Assembly: GCF_014646995.1 (NCBI RefSeq)
Contig: NZ_BMOI01000003.1
Span: 1-64,000, forward strand
Reading direction: 5' to 3'
Source: Curtobacterium luteum
Lineage (GTDB): Bacteria > Actinomycetota > Actinomycetes > Actinomycetales > Microbacteriaceae
DNA length: 64,000 nucleotides
The notes under the pieces are model-generated. The model was not told the DNA's origin and searched no databases. It saw nothing but the letters and a program-made list of their open reading frames with translations. A program made the translations under genes and the position numbers. Of this stretch, positions 1 to 7,855 are shown one piece after another (position 1 is the first letter of the stretch; each line of letters begins with the position of its first letter).

Positions 1-1074
1 CCGGGCCTCGTCGCGGCCGTCCTGACCCAGGCGAAGCTCCGGCAGAAGGCCGGCGCGAAGTTCGGACCGTTCGCCTCCCGCATGCTCTTCACCGAGGCCG
101 GGCTCGCACAGGCCACCCGCCTCCAGGTCGCGGCGCAGCACGCCGGCCGGTTCGCCGCGGCCGGAATCACCCGCGTGGCCGACCTCGGCTGCGGGATCGG
201 CGGGGACGCGATGGCGATGGCCGCGCTCGACCTCGACGTCACCGCCGTGGACCGCGACGAGGTCACCGCGGCGGTCGCGACACACAACCTCGCACCGTGG
301 GATGCCGCGCGGGTGGAGCTCGGCGACGCCGCCGACTTCGACCTCACGCGGGTGGACGGTGTCTGGATGGACCCCGCGCGCCGGACCCCCGGCCACGGCG
401 CCACCCGACGGCTCGCCGACCCGGACGACTGGTCGCCGTCGCTCGACACCGTGTTCGCCGCCGCCACCACGACCCCGACGGGCGTCAAGCTCGGGCCCGG
501 CATCGACCGCGACCTCATCCCCGACACCGCCGAGGCGCAGTGGGTGTCCGTCGACCGCGAGGTCGTCGAACTCGCCCTCTGGTTCGGCCCGCTCGCCCGT
601 CCCGGGGTGCGCCGAGCAGCGACGGTCATCGGAGCGCACGGCACGGCGGAGATGACCGGGGAAGCCGATGCGCCCGACGTCGAGGTCGGTGGACTCGGTG
701 CGTATCTCTACGAGCCCGACGGAGCCGTCATCCGCGCCCGGCTGATCGGGGACCTCGCCCGGGCGGTCGACGGCCGCATGCTCTCCGACGGCATCGCGTA
801 CGTGACGTCGGACCGCGCGGTGACCACGCCGTTCGCGCAGGGGTTCCGGGTGGTCGACACGATGCCGCTCGACGTGAAGCAGCTCGCCGCCCGGCTGGCC
901 GCGGACGACGTCGGCACCGTGGAGATCAAGAAGCGTGGGGTCGACGTCGACCCGGCGCAGTTCCGGAAGCGGCTGCGGCTGCGCGGACGCCGTTCCGTGA
1001 CGCTCGTGCTCACCCGCCTGGAGGGACGTCACACCGCGGTCCTCTGCGAGCGGCTGGGTGCGGTGGCCGGTTAG
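1..1074 (+). CDS. Class I SAM-dependent methyltransferase with THUMP-like C-terminus (5' truncated)
   Basis: The reading frame is open from the first base, so the true start lies outside the window; the Met at 82 is internal. The visible protein has a Rossmann SAM-binding loop, VADLGCGIGGDA, about 30 residues after that Met, then VTAVDRD for the acidic end of strand 2. The C-terminus (VEIKKRGVDVDPAQFRKRL, then LVLTRLEGRHTAVL) matches the THUMP-like domain that follows the methyltransferase domain in this actinobacterial family. The substrate is unknown; a nucleic acid is likely by analogy with THUMP proteins. The gene ends just before a strong hairpin and converges on the next gene. Confidence 0.85.
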   Translation, partial: PGLVAAVLTQAKLRQKAGAKFGPFASRMLFTEAGLAQATRLQVAAQHAGRFAAAGITRVADLGCGIGGDAMAMAALDLDVTAVDRDEVTAAVATHNLAPWDAARVELGDAADFDLTRVDGVWMDPARRTPGHGATRRLADPDDWSPSLDTVFAAATTTPTGVKLGPGIDRDLIPDTAEAQWVSVDREVVELALWFGPLARPGVRRAATVIGAHGTAEMTGEADAPDVEVGGLGAYLYEPDGAVIRARLIGDLARAVDGRMLSDGIAYVTSDRAVTTPFAQGFRVVDTMPLDVKQLAARLAADDVGTVEIKKRGVDVDPAQFRKRLRLRGRRSVTLVLTRLEGRHTAVLCERLGAVAG

Positions 1075-1085
1075 GAACCCGCTGG

Positions 1086-1123
1086 ACGACGACGGCCCCC
1101 GCGTGTGCGGGGGCCGTCGTCGT
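1086..1123. terminator. Bidirectional hairpin terminator
   Basis: Perfect 17-bp inverted repeat (arms 1086-1102 and 1107-1123) with a 4-nt gtgt loop, between two convergent genes whose stops lie 12 and 22 bp away. There is no long T tract on either side, which is common for actinobacterial terminators. Confidence 0.85.
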
Positions 1124-1144
1124 GGTGGTCCGGGGGTGCGGCGG

Positions 1145-1909
1145 TCAGAGGACGAACGCGCCGGTGCCCGAGGTGTCGTAGGAGTCGTACGAGCTTCGCG
1201 TGGCGATGGAGAAGGCGATGAGCGCGCCGACCCCGAGGATCCACAACCCGGTGAGGACCCAGCCTCCGATGATCCCGGCGAGCGCGAGACCTCGGCCGCC
1301 CTCGCCGGTCTGCTTGATCTTCCCGAGGGCGATGTGCCCCATGATCGCGCCGGCCGGGCTGGTCAGGATCACGATCGGCCAGATGAGGATGCCGGCGTAG
1401 GCGAACACGATCGACAGGATCGCGAGGGTGCTGTTCTTGGGTCGCTGCGCGTAGGGCTGGTACCCCGTGGACGCGTAGGGGCCCGAGTACGGCTGGGCGC
1501 CGTACTGCGGCGGGGCGTACTGGCCGTACTGCTGCTGGCCGCCGTAGTGCTGGCCACCGGCGGGCTGGCTACCGTCCTGCTGGCCGCCGGAGGGCGCCTG
1601 GCTGCCGAACGGCTGCTGGCTCGGCGCGGCGTACGGGTTGCCCGGCGCGGCGTACGGGTTGCCCGGCGCCGCGTACGGGTTGCCCGGCGCCGCGTAGGGG
1701 TTCTGCTGCCCGTCGGTCCCCGAGCGCTGCGCCCACGGGTTCTCGGGCGGCTGCGGCGCACTCGGTGGCTGCGGTGCGCTCGGAGCCGCCCCCGGCGCGG
1801 ACGTCGGGTCGGACGCACGGGCGCCGTCGGACTGCGACGATCCCGGTCGGCCGTCGTCAGCCTGCCCGTCGGACTGTCCCGGCCGCGGCCAATGGTTCTG
1901 ATCGGACAC
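1145..1909 (-). CDS. DUF4190-type membrane protein with Pro/Gln/Tyr-rich N-terminus
   Basis: 254 residues from a GTG start preceded by GGGAGGGG about 9 nt upstream; an in-frame upstream start at 1954 has no such site. The N-terminal 150 residues are low-complexity and rich in P, G, Q, S and Y, including four tandem NPYAAP units. The C-terminal part has two hydrophobic segments (LAILSIVFAYAGILIWPIVIL and LALAGIIGGWVLTGLWILGVGALIAF) separated by GHIALGKIKQTGEGGRG, the arrangement of DUF4190 proteins. It is probably a membrane protein with a disordered cytoplasmic or surface-exposed arm. Function unknown. Confidence 0.75.
   Translation of the reverse strand: MSDQNHWPRPGQSDGQADDGRPGSSQSDGARASDPTSAPGAAPSAPQPPSAPQPPENPWAQRSGTDGQQNPYAAPGNPYAAPGNPYAAPGNPYAAPSQQPFGSQAPSGGQQDGSQPAGGQHYGGQQQYGQYAPPQYGAQPYSGPYASTGYQPYAQRPKNSTLAILSIVFAYAGILIWPIVILTSPAGAIMGHIALGKIKQTGEGGRGLALAGIIGGWVLTGLWILGVGALIAFSIATRSSYDSYDTSGTGAFVL
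1623..1706 (-). repeat. Four tandem 21-bp repeats coding NPYAAPG
   Basis: Units at 1623, 1644, 1665 and 1686, each 21 bp, nearly identical in the first three and diverged at the end of the last. The period is a multiple of three, so copy-number change would keep the frame of the DUF4190-type gene. Confidence 0.9.
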
Positions 1910-1987
1910 CGTGTCCACCCCTCCCGGCGCCGCTCGACGGACGCCGGACCCCATCGTTCCACACGGGAGCAGGGTCCGCCCGGGACC

Positions 1988-3037
1988 TCAGACCTGGACG
2001 GTCGTGACCGGCAGCGTGGAGTCGGCGGCGATCCCGAGGTCGCTCGGCGCGTGCCCCTCGGCGACGAGTCGCGCCCCGACGGCCGCGATCATGGCGCCGT
2101 TGTCCGTGCAGAGGTCGAACGGCGGGATCCGCAGCTCGACGCCGGCGGCTGCACACCGCTCCGTCGCCACCGCTCGGAGCCGGGCGTTCGCGACGACGCC
2201 CCCGCCGAGCAGGAGCCGGTCGACGCCGGTGTCCCGGCAGGCGTTCAGGGCCTTCGTCACGAGGACGTCGACCACGGCCTCGCGGAAGGACGCCGCGACG
2301 TCGGCGACCGGGACCTCCCGGCCCTCGTTGCGGCGCCGCTCCACCCAGCGGGCGACGGCGGTCTTCAGCCCGGAGAACGAGAAGTCGTAGCGGTGCGCCG
2401 CCATGTCCTTCGGCAGCGTCAGGCCGCGGGGGAACCGGATCGCCGTCGGGTCCCCGTCGGCTGCCGCCTTGTCGATCTGCGGGCCGCCCGGGTACGGCAG
2501 GCCGAGCAGCCGTGCGACCTTGTCGAACGCCTCACCCGCGGCGTCGTCGATCGTCTCGCCGAGCAGCTCGACGTCGCCGACGAGGTCGCGCACGAGCAGC
2601 AGCGACGTGTGGCCGCCGGACACCAGGAGCGCGACGGTCGGCAGCTCGATCTCGGAGCCGTCCGAGCGGAGGACGTCCGCGCCGACGTGCCCGACGAGGT
2701 GGTTGACGCCGTAGAGCGGCTTGCCGGTCGCCACCGCGAGGGCCTTCGCCGCTCCGACGCCGACCATGAGCGCGCCCGCGAGGCCGGGCCCTGCCGTCAC
2801 CGCCACGGCGTCGAGCTCGTCGAGCGTGACCCCGGCCTGGTCGAGGGCCGCGGTCAGCGTCGGCGTCATCGCCTCGAGGTGCGCGCGCGCCGCGACCTCG
2901 GGCACGACGCCGCCGTAGCGCGCGTGCTCCTCCATGCTCGACGCGATGACGTTCGCGAGCAGGGTGGTCCCCCGGACGATGCCGACCCCCGTCTCGTCGC
3001 AGCTCGTCTCGATCCCGAGCACGAGTGGTTCAGCCAT
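1988..3037 (-). CDS. tsaD: tRNA N6-adenosine threonylcarbamoyltransferase TsaD
   Basis: Transfers the threonylcarbamoyl group from TC-AMP to A37 of ANN-decoding tRNAs (t6A), acting with TsaB and TsaE, both encoded nearby. 349 residues, the usual length. The N-terminal ASKHA signature [10 protein letters not shown], the metal-binding pair in [16 protein letters not shown], the [17 protein letters not shown] block and the C-terminal CTDNGAMIA motif are all present. The ATG follows a GGAGG site; longer in-frame extensions run antisense-like through rimI and were rejected. It overlaps rimI by 8 nt, so the two are translationally coupled. Confidence 0.97.
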   Translation of the reverse strand: MAEPLVLGIETSCDETGVGIVRGTTLLANVIASSMEEHARYGGVVPEVAARAHLEAMTPTLTAALDQAGVTLDELDAVAVTAGPGLAGALMVGVGAAKALAVATGKPLYGVNHLVGHVGADVLRSDGSEIELPTVALLVSGGHTSLLLVRDLVGDVELLGETIDDAAGEAFDKVARLLGLPYPGGPQIDKAAADGDPTAIRFPRGLTLPKDMAAHRYDFSFSGLKTAVARWVERRRNEGREVPVADVAASFREAVVDVLVTKALNACRDTGVDRLLLGGGVVANARLRAVATERCAAAGVELRIPPFDLCTDNGAMIAAVGARLVAEGHAPSDLGIAADSTLPVTTVQV

Positions 3038-3581
3038 CGAGGGCCTCCTGTCCGATGGGTCCGACGGACCGGGTTCCGGCGGCCGGGGCGTCACTCGCTG
3101 CGGGCAGTTCCGCGCGCATGACCCAGGCGTCCACGCCGTCGGGCTGGTAGTAGCGCGGCCTCGTCGCGATGTGCTCGAAGCCGAAGCCGGTGTACATCGC
3201 CTGCGCGACCGGGTTGTCGGCGCGGACCTCGAGGAACACCTCGCGCACGCCGCGGCGACGGGCCTCGTCGAGGAGCTCGGTGAAGAGTGCCCGGCCGATG
3301 CCCTGCCCGCGGTGTCCCGCGGCGACCGCGATCGTCTGCACGTCCGCGACCGGGTTGCCGGCCAGGGACGAGAGCCCGGCGTAGCCGACGACGGTCGGCG
3401 CAGCACCCTCGTCCACGGTCTCCACCACGACGTAGTACCCGTGCGGGGAGTACAGCTCGCCGGACATCTGCGACGCCGACCACGCGTCGGTCGGGAACGA
3501 CACGTGCTCGAGCCACATGATGTCGTCGAGGTCCTGCGGGTGCGCCGGTCGGAGCCGCAACCCGTCGGGCAGCGCCGTCAC
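3030..3581 (-). CDS. rimI: Ribosomal-protein-alanine N-acetyltransferase RimI-like (GNAT)
   Basis: GNAT-fold acetyltransferase of 183 residues. The acetyl-CoA loop is visible as [12 protein letters not shown], followed by [20 protein letters not shown], the classic RimI C-terminal pattern. Position between tsaB and tsaD is the usual actinobacterial arrangement. The GTG start forms a GTGA overlap with the tsaB stop. The last 30 residues are an extra Ala/Pro-rich tail running into tsaD. In E. coli RimI acetylates the S18 N-terminus; actinobacterial members may have broader substrates. Confidence 0.92.
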   Translation of the reverse strand: MTALPDGLRLRPAHPQDLDDIMWLEHVSFPTDAWSASQMSGELYSPHGYYVVVETVDEGAAPTVVGYAGLSSLAGNPVADVQTIAVAAGHRGQGIGRALFTELLDEARRRGVREVFLEVRADNPVAQAMYTGFGFEHIATRPRYYQPDGVDAWVMRAELPAASDAPAAGTRSVGPIGQEALDG

Positions 3582-4204
3582 CGGACGACCCGCTTCGGGG
3601 CTCCCGGCATCGTCACGTCGGGGTCGCGCAGGTAGAGCGCGGTGTCGTCCGCGAAGGGCGCGCCGGACGCGAGCCGGTCCGCGGCGACCGCACCGAGCCT
3701 CCCGGCCGGGATCGCGACGGCGGTGACGCGCTCCCAGGTGGCGGCCTCCGGACTGGAGGCGCGGATCGCCTCGTCGAGGTCTGCCGGCTTGGCGAGGCCG
3801 GGACCAGCCACGCGGACGCCGTCGGCGTCGTACGCCGACCAGTAGACCTCGCGTCGGCGTGCGTCCGTCAGGACGACGACCGGGGTGGAGCCGGCCCGGT
3901 CCGCCGCGACCGCGTCGTGACTGACCACGGGCAGGACCGGGACGCCCCGCGCCGCGGCGAACGTGCGGGCCGCTGCGATGCCGACCCGGAGGCCGGTGAA
4001 GGGGCCGGGACCCGTCCCGGCGACGACACCGGTGACGTCCGCCGGGGTGACGCCGGCCTCGGCGAGGACCTCGGCGAGGAACGGTCCGATCACCTCGGCG
4101 TGCCGGCGGGAGTCCTCGGTGCTGCGCTCGGCGAGCACCTGACGGGAGTCGGGGTCGACGACGGCCACGGAGGTCCCGGCGGAGGTGTCGATCGCGAGCA
4201 GCAC
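3578..4204 (-). CDS. tsaB: tRNA threonylcarbamoyladenosine biosynthesis protein TsaB
   Basis: 208-residue inactive ASKHA partner that scaffolds TsaD. N-terminus LLAIDTSAGTSVAVVD and the GTGPGPFTGLRVG loop are diagnostic. The start codon is GTG with no Shine-Dalgarno; a TACGAT hexamer ends 6 nt before it, pointing to a leaderless mRNA. The preceding 427 bp hold only gene fragments, so tsaB-rimI-tsaD probably form their own transcription unit, separate from tsaE-alr. Confidence 0.95.
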   Translation of the reverse strand: MLLAIDTSAGTSVAVVDPDSRQVLAERSTEDSRRHAEVIGPFLAEVLAEAGVTPADVTGVVAGTGPGPFTGLRVGIAAARTFAAARGVPVLPVVSHDAVAADRAGSTPVVVLTDARRREVYWSAYDADGVRVAGPGLAKPADLDEAIRASSPEAATWERVTAVAIPAGRLGAVAADRLASGAPFADDTALYLRDPDVTMPGAPKRVVR

Positions 4205-4210
4205 CAGACC

Positions 4211-4216
4211 ATCGTA
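4211..4216 (-). promoter_or_regulatory. tsaB: Candidate -10 box of leaderless tsaB promoter
   Basis: TACGAT on the minus strand, 6 nt upstream of the tsaB GTG, with no purine-rich ribosome site between. No recognisable -35. Confidence 0.45.
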
Positions 4217-4290
4217 GGCGTGTCATCGCACGCGGGCGGTCCGGGCGGGAGCGCCCCCATCGGATCAGGTCTCGGGCTCAGGTACCGGGC

Positions 4291-4479
4291 TCACGGCTCG
4301 GGGACGACGGAACAGTCGTCGATGAGGAGCGGGCCCCCGCCGCTCGTGTCATCCGTCGTGAAGACCCGCAGCGCGACCGGGGATCCGGTGTTCTCGACAG
4401 TGGCCCACAGCCCGATCTTCGTCCAGACACCCGCGGTCAGGTGGTGCACGTCCCAGCTGGTCGGGAGTGGCGGATCATT
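4291..4479 (-). pseudogene. C-terminal stump of a secreted protein
   Basis: About 60 codons read cleanly to a stop and end GGGPLLIDDCSVVPEP; the pattern WTKIGLWATVENTGSPVALRVFTTDD looks like the last beta-sandwich stretch of an actinobacterial exported protein. Upstream of about 4479 the same frame turns into nonsense antisense to the neighbouring fragment, and there is no start codon or ribosome site. It is therefore a truncated remnant. Family identity is only a resemblance. Confidence 0.5.
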
Positions 4480-4480
4480 G

Positions 4481-4591
4481 CAGCGCCTGTACGCCGCACG
4501 CGCCACCCGGTCGGTCGACGTCCCGACCGGACACCACCCGTTCGTCGCCCGCCCCGACCTCGTGGCCGAGCAGGTGCTCGCCCTGCGCTGA
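4481..4591 (+). pseudogene. C-terminal stump of an alpha/beta hydrolase
   Basis: The plus strand reads RLYAARATRS, then VPTGHHPFVARPDLVAEQVL and a stop. The HHPF..RP..VA pattern is typical of the last 30 residues of alpha/beta-hydrolase fold enzymes, where the catalytic His sits. Nothing upstream belongs to such a gene; coding sense stops where the oppositely oriented stump begins, at about 4480. It is a remnant without a start. Confidence 0.5.
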
Positions 4592-4631
4592 CCTGCGTCA
4601 GACCGGTGGGCCACCGGTCGAGGGCGGTCGG

Positions 4632-5144
4632 TCAGAGGACGATGTCGGCCCAGCGCGGTCCGGCGCCGGTCACGACCACCCGCCGCGGCTCGTCCGGGAC
4701 GTCGTCGGGGTCGCCCTCGTCGACCGAGCCGTCCGTCGCGTCCACCCCGGTCGCCCGGACGATCTCGACGTCGAGCACGTCCTCGGAGATGCCGTCGACG
4801 AACCCGCGGCCCCACTCGACCACGACGATCGAGCCGTCCCAGTCGAGGTCGAGGTCGTCGAGCTCCACGGGGTCGCTCAGCCGGTAGGCGTCGACGTGCA
4901 CCAGGTCCGGGCCACTCGTGGTCGGGTGCGTCCGGGCGAGCACGAACGTCGGGCTCGACACCTGACCGCGTGCGCCGAGCGCCGCCCCGAGGCCCCGCGT
5001 CAGCGTGGTCTTGCCGGCACCGAGCGGCCCCGTCAGCACGACGAGGTCCCCCGCGCGCAGGACACCGGCGAGCCGGGCCCCGAGCTCGCCCATGGCGGCG
5101 GTCGAGTCGACCTCGATGTCGAGCAGGACGCGCGGCTCGGTCAC
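4632..5144 (-). CDS. tsaE: tRNA t6A biosynthesis ATPase TsaE
   Basis: 170-residue P-loop ATPase of the t6A complex. Walker A GPLGAGKTTL at about residues 39-48, SSPTFVLARTH, HVDAYRL and a Walker-B-like SIVVVEWGRGF follow in family order. The C-terminal 35 residues carry an acidic insert (DEGDPDDVPDEP). GTG start, overlapping the upstream alr stop as GTGA and preceded by GGGGGGAGC. Co-transcription with alr is likely. Confidence 0.94.
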   Translation of the reverse strand: MTEPRVLLDIEVDSTAAMGELGARLAGVLRAGDLVVLTGPLGAGKTTLTRGLGAALGARGQVSSPTFVLARTHPTTSGPDLVHVDAYRLSDPVELDDLDLDWDGSIVVVEWGRGFVDGISEDVLDVEIVRATGVDATDGSVDEGDPDDVPDEPRRVVVTGAGPRWADIVL

Positions 5145-6301
5145 CGCTCCCCCCGGAGGTACTCGGCGACGTGGCCCTCGGCGTCGTGCCCCTCGTACAC
5201 GCGGGGCACGCGCGCGCCGATGCGGCAGACGATCTCCTCGCCGATGGTGTCGAGCGCCGCACCCCACTCGAGGACGGTCATCTCGGCGTGCTCGCCCGTA
5301 CCGAACAGCGTGACGGTGTCACCGACCCGGACGTCGTCGTCGCCGACGTCGACGAGGAACTGGTCCATCGCGACCCGACCGGCGATCGGGTACCGCTTCC
5401 CGTTGATCGCGACCTCGAGCCGGCCCTGCGCGAGCCGGGGCACCCCGTCCGCGTAGCCCACGGGGACGAGCACGAGCGTGGTCTCCGTCGCCGTCCGGTA
5501 CGTGTAGTCGTAGGAGACCCCTGTGCCGACGGGGACGCGCTTCGTCTTCGCGACGGCGGCACGGAGCGTCATCACGGCCTCGAGGCCGAGGTCGGCCGCG
5601 GAGACCCCGTCGGCGCCGGGGATGCCGAACAGGTTCGCGCCCATCCGGACCATGTCCTTCCGGAACTCCTTGCGCTCCAGTCCGGCGAGCGAGGCCGCCA
5701 CGTGCTGCAGCGGGATGTCGAGCCCGGCGTCCTCGGCCTGCTCGACCGCGGCGTCGAAGGCCGCTACGGAGGCGCTGTCCTCGTCGTCGGAGGACTCCGC
5801 GAGGTGCGTGTACGCGGCGACGACCTCGATCCGGCCCGCGCGCTGCGCCTCGAGCGCGGCCGCCACGAGGTCCGGCCAGTGCTCCGGCGTCGCGCCGTCG
5901 CGGTGGAGTCCGGAGTCGAAGCCGAGGTGCACGCGCGCCGGACGGTGGTCGACGGCGTCGACGACCCGCTCCAGCTCGGGCACGTTCGAGACGCCGAGGT
6001 CGACGGCGGAGTCGATCGCGTCACGGAAGTCGAGGTCCGGGGCGTGCTGCCACGTGAACACCCGGACGGCCTCGTCGACCCCGATCGCCCGGAGCCGGAG
6101 CGCTGCCAGGACCGTGAGGACGCCGATCCACCGCACCCCGGCGTCGACCGCGGCGAGCGCGATGGGCTCGAGCCCGTGCCCGTAGGCGTCCGCCTTCATG
6201 ATCGCCATGAGCTCGACGGGGTCCATCCACTCGCGCACGAGGTCGAGGTTCGCCCGGTAGGCGTCGAGGTCCACCGCCGCCTGGCGCAGTGACGCGGTCA
6301 C
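5141..6301 (-). CDS. alr: Alanine racemase (first of two tandem copies)
   Basis: 386-residue PLP enzyme interconverting L- and D-alanine for peptidoglycan. The PLP-lysine motif AIMKADAYGHG and catalytic Tyr in GVSYDYTYR are present, as is GRVAMDQFLVDVG with the substrate-side Asp. Differences from textbook enzymes: SYD instead of SYG after the Tyr, AAS where Asn-Ser usually binds the PLP phosphate, and HLGFDSGL without the Lys that is carbamylated in Geobacillus Alr. GTG start with GTGA overlap to the next alr. It shares only moderate similarity with its neighbour, so the duplication is old or one copy came from elsewhere. Confidence 0.9.
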   Translation of the reverse strand: MTASLRQAAVDLDAYRANLDLVREWMDPVELMAIMKADAYGHGLEPIALAAVDAGVRWIGVLTVLAALRLRAIGVDEAVRVFTWQHAPDLDFRDAIDSAVDLGVSNVPELERVVDAVDHRPARVHLGFDSGLHRDGATPEHWPDLVAAALEAQRAGRIEVVAAYTHLAESSDDEDSASVAAFDAAVEQAEDAGLDIPLQHVAASLAGLERKEFRKDMVRMGANLFGIPGADGVSAADLGLEAVMTLRAAVAKTKRVPVGTGVSYDYTYRTATETTLVLVPVGYADGVPRLAQGRLEVAINGKRYPIAGRVAMDQFLVDVGDDDVRVGDTVTLFGTGEHAEMTVLEWGAALDTIGEEIVCRIGARVPRVYEGHDAEGHVAEYLRGER

Positions 6302-7401
6302 GTGGTCCTCCGTTCGACGCTGCGGCCGACGCGGGCCACGACCTCGTAGTTGATGGTGCCGATCGCCGCCGCCCACTCCTCGACCGCGGGGTCGCCGTTC
6401 GCCGGGTCGCCCCAGAGCACGACCTCGTCGCCGACCTGCACGTCGGCGTCGCCGATGTCGATGTGCATCGCGTTCATCGCGACCCGACCGACCACCGGGA
6501 ACCGTCGGTCGCCGATGCGCACCGCGACGTGGTTGCCGAGCGCTCGGTCGAAGCCGTCCGCGTAGCCGAGCCCGACGACCGCGAGGCGGGTGTCCTGCTC
6601 GGCCCGCCAGGTGAAGCCGTAGCTCGCACCCTCACCCGCGCGCACCGGGACGGTCCGGAGCACCGCGGCCGTGACGCGCATCGCCGGGCGGAGTCCGAGG
6701 TCTGCCGAGGTGCGGTCCGCGAACGGGCTCAAGCCGTACAGCGCGACGCCGACCCGGGTGATGTCGCGCCGGGTCTCCGGCACGGCGATGCTCGCCGCAC
6801 TCGCCGCGAGGTGGACCATGTCGGGCACGATGCCGTTCGCCGCGAGGCCGTCGAGCGCGCGCTGCAGTGCGGCGTCCTGGTCGAGGTCGTCCGCGCGCGA
6901 GGCGTTCGACAGGTGGGACATGAGCCCCTCGACACGGGTGCGGGAACCGCTGCGGGCGAGGCGCCCGGCGGTCTCGAAGAGCTCCGGCCACTCGGACTCG
7001 ACCGCACCGTTGCGGCTCAGCCCGGTGTCGACGCAGACGTGCACGGCCCCCACCTCGGAGTCGGCCGCGGCGGAGAGCTGCGAGACGCTGGAGACCGCGG
7101 GCGTGATGTCGTACTGCGCCGCGCGGCGGAAGTCCTCGTCAGGGGCGTGCAGCCACGCGAGGATCCGGGTGCCCTCGTCGATGCCGGACTCGCGCAGGGC
7201 GATGCCCTCGTCGATGTCGGCCACCCCGAGCCACTCAGCACCGGCGTCCACGAACGCCCGTGCGGCGTCGGTGGCGCCGTGGCCGTAGGCGTTCGCCTTG
7301 ACGACCGCGATGACGCCGGAGGGGGCCACCTGTTCGGCGACCGTCGCGTAGTTGGCGATCAGGGCCTCCCGGTCGACCGTGATCCCGGTGAACGCGCTCA
7401 C
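6298..7401 (-). CDS. alr: Alanine racemase (second tandem copy)
   Basis: 367 residues, GTG start with a weak ribosome site. PLP lysine in AVVKANAYGHG, catalytic Tyr in GASYGFTWR, Arg in RVGVALYGLSPF and C-terminal GTINYEVVARVGRSVERR (normally G...YE......R.PR) are present. It reads GRVAMNAMHIDIG where most racemases have M-D-Q, so the substrate-side Asp is Asn, and VHVCVDTGL has Cys where the carbamylated Lys is usual. The first gene of the alr-alr-tsaE run. Which copy is the main housekeeping enzyme cannot be told from sequence alone. Confidence 0.9.
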   Translation of the reverse strand: MSAFTGITVDREALIANYATVAEQVAPSGVIAVVKANAYGHGATDAARAFVDAGAEWLGVADIDEGIALRESGIDEGTRILAWLHAPDEDFRRAAQYDITPAVSSVSQLSAAADSEVGAVHVCVDTGLSRNGAVESEWPELFETAGRLARSGSRTRVEGLMSHLSNASRADDLDQDAALQRALDGLAANGIVPDMVHLAASAASIAVPETRRDITRVGVALYGLSPFADRTSADLGLRPAMRVTAAVLRTVPVRAGEGASYGFTWRAEQDTRLAVVGLGYADGFDRALGNHVAVRIGDRRFPVVGRVAMNAMHIDIGDADVQVGDEVVLWGDPANGDPAVEEWAAAIGTINYEVVARVGRSVERRTT

Positions 7402-7437
7402 CGCGCGTCACCCACGACGGCCTGGAGGCACAGGTGC

Positions 7438-7459
7438 AGCCGCGCCGACCGGCGCGGCT
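7438..7459 (-). terminator. Hairpin downstream of acpS
   Basis: 9-bp perfect stem (agccgcgcc/ggcgcggct) with a gacc loop, 15 bp after the acpS stop, in the gap before the alr genes. Confidence 0.5.
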
Positions 7460-7474
7460 CGAGCAAGTGGCTGG

Positions 7475-7849
7475 TCAATCCGGCTTCCCTTCGATGATCA
7501 CGAACGCCGTCGCGATCCCTCCATCGTGCGACAGCGACAGGTGCACGTTCGTCACGCCACGCTGCTCCGCCACCCGCCGTGCGCCCTCGTGGAGGGTCAG
7601 GGACGGGTTCCGCTGGTCGTCCGCGACGACCTCGAGCTCCTGCCAGCTCAGTCCGGCGCTCGTGCCGAAGGCCTTGATGAGGGCCTCCTTCGCGGCGAAG
7701 CGCGCAGCCAACGAGGCGGGCGGGCGGGGCTCGCCGTCCCGCACGAGCTCCGCCGGGGTGAACAGGCGCGTCCGGAGCGCCGGGGTGCGCTCGAGCACAC
7801 CCCGGAACCGCTCCAGGTCGACGACGTCCACCCCGATGCCGATGATCAC
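7475..7849 (-). CDS. acpS: Holo-[acyl-carrier-protein] synthase AcpS
   Basis: 124-residue phosphopantetheinyl transferase that loads the CoA arm onto acyl carrier protein. IIGIGVDVVDLERF at the N-terminus contains the Mg-binding Asp, ARFAAKEALIKAFG the catalytic Glu and Lys, and LSLSHDGGIATAFV the C-terminal motif. GTG start only 6 bp after the glmS stop, so it is co-transcribed with glmS. Confidence 0.96.
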   Translation of the reverse strand: MIIGIGVDVVDLERFRGVLERTPALRTRLFTPAELVRDGEPRPPASLAARFAAKEALIKAFGTSAGLSWQELEVVADDQRNPSLTLHEGARRVAEQRGVTNVHLSLSHDGGIATAFVIIEGKPD

Positions 7850-7855
7850 GGTCGA

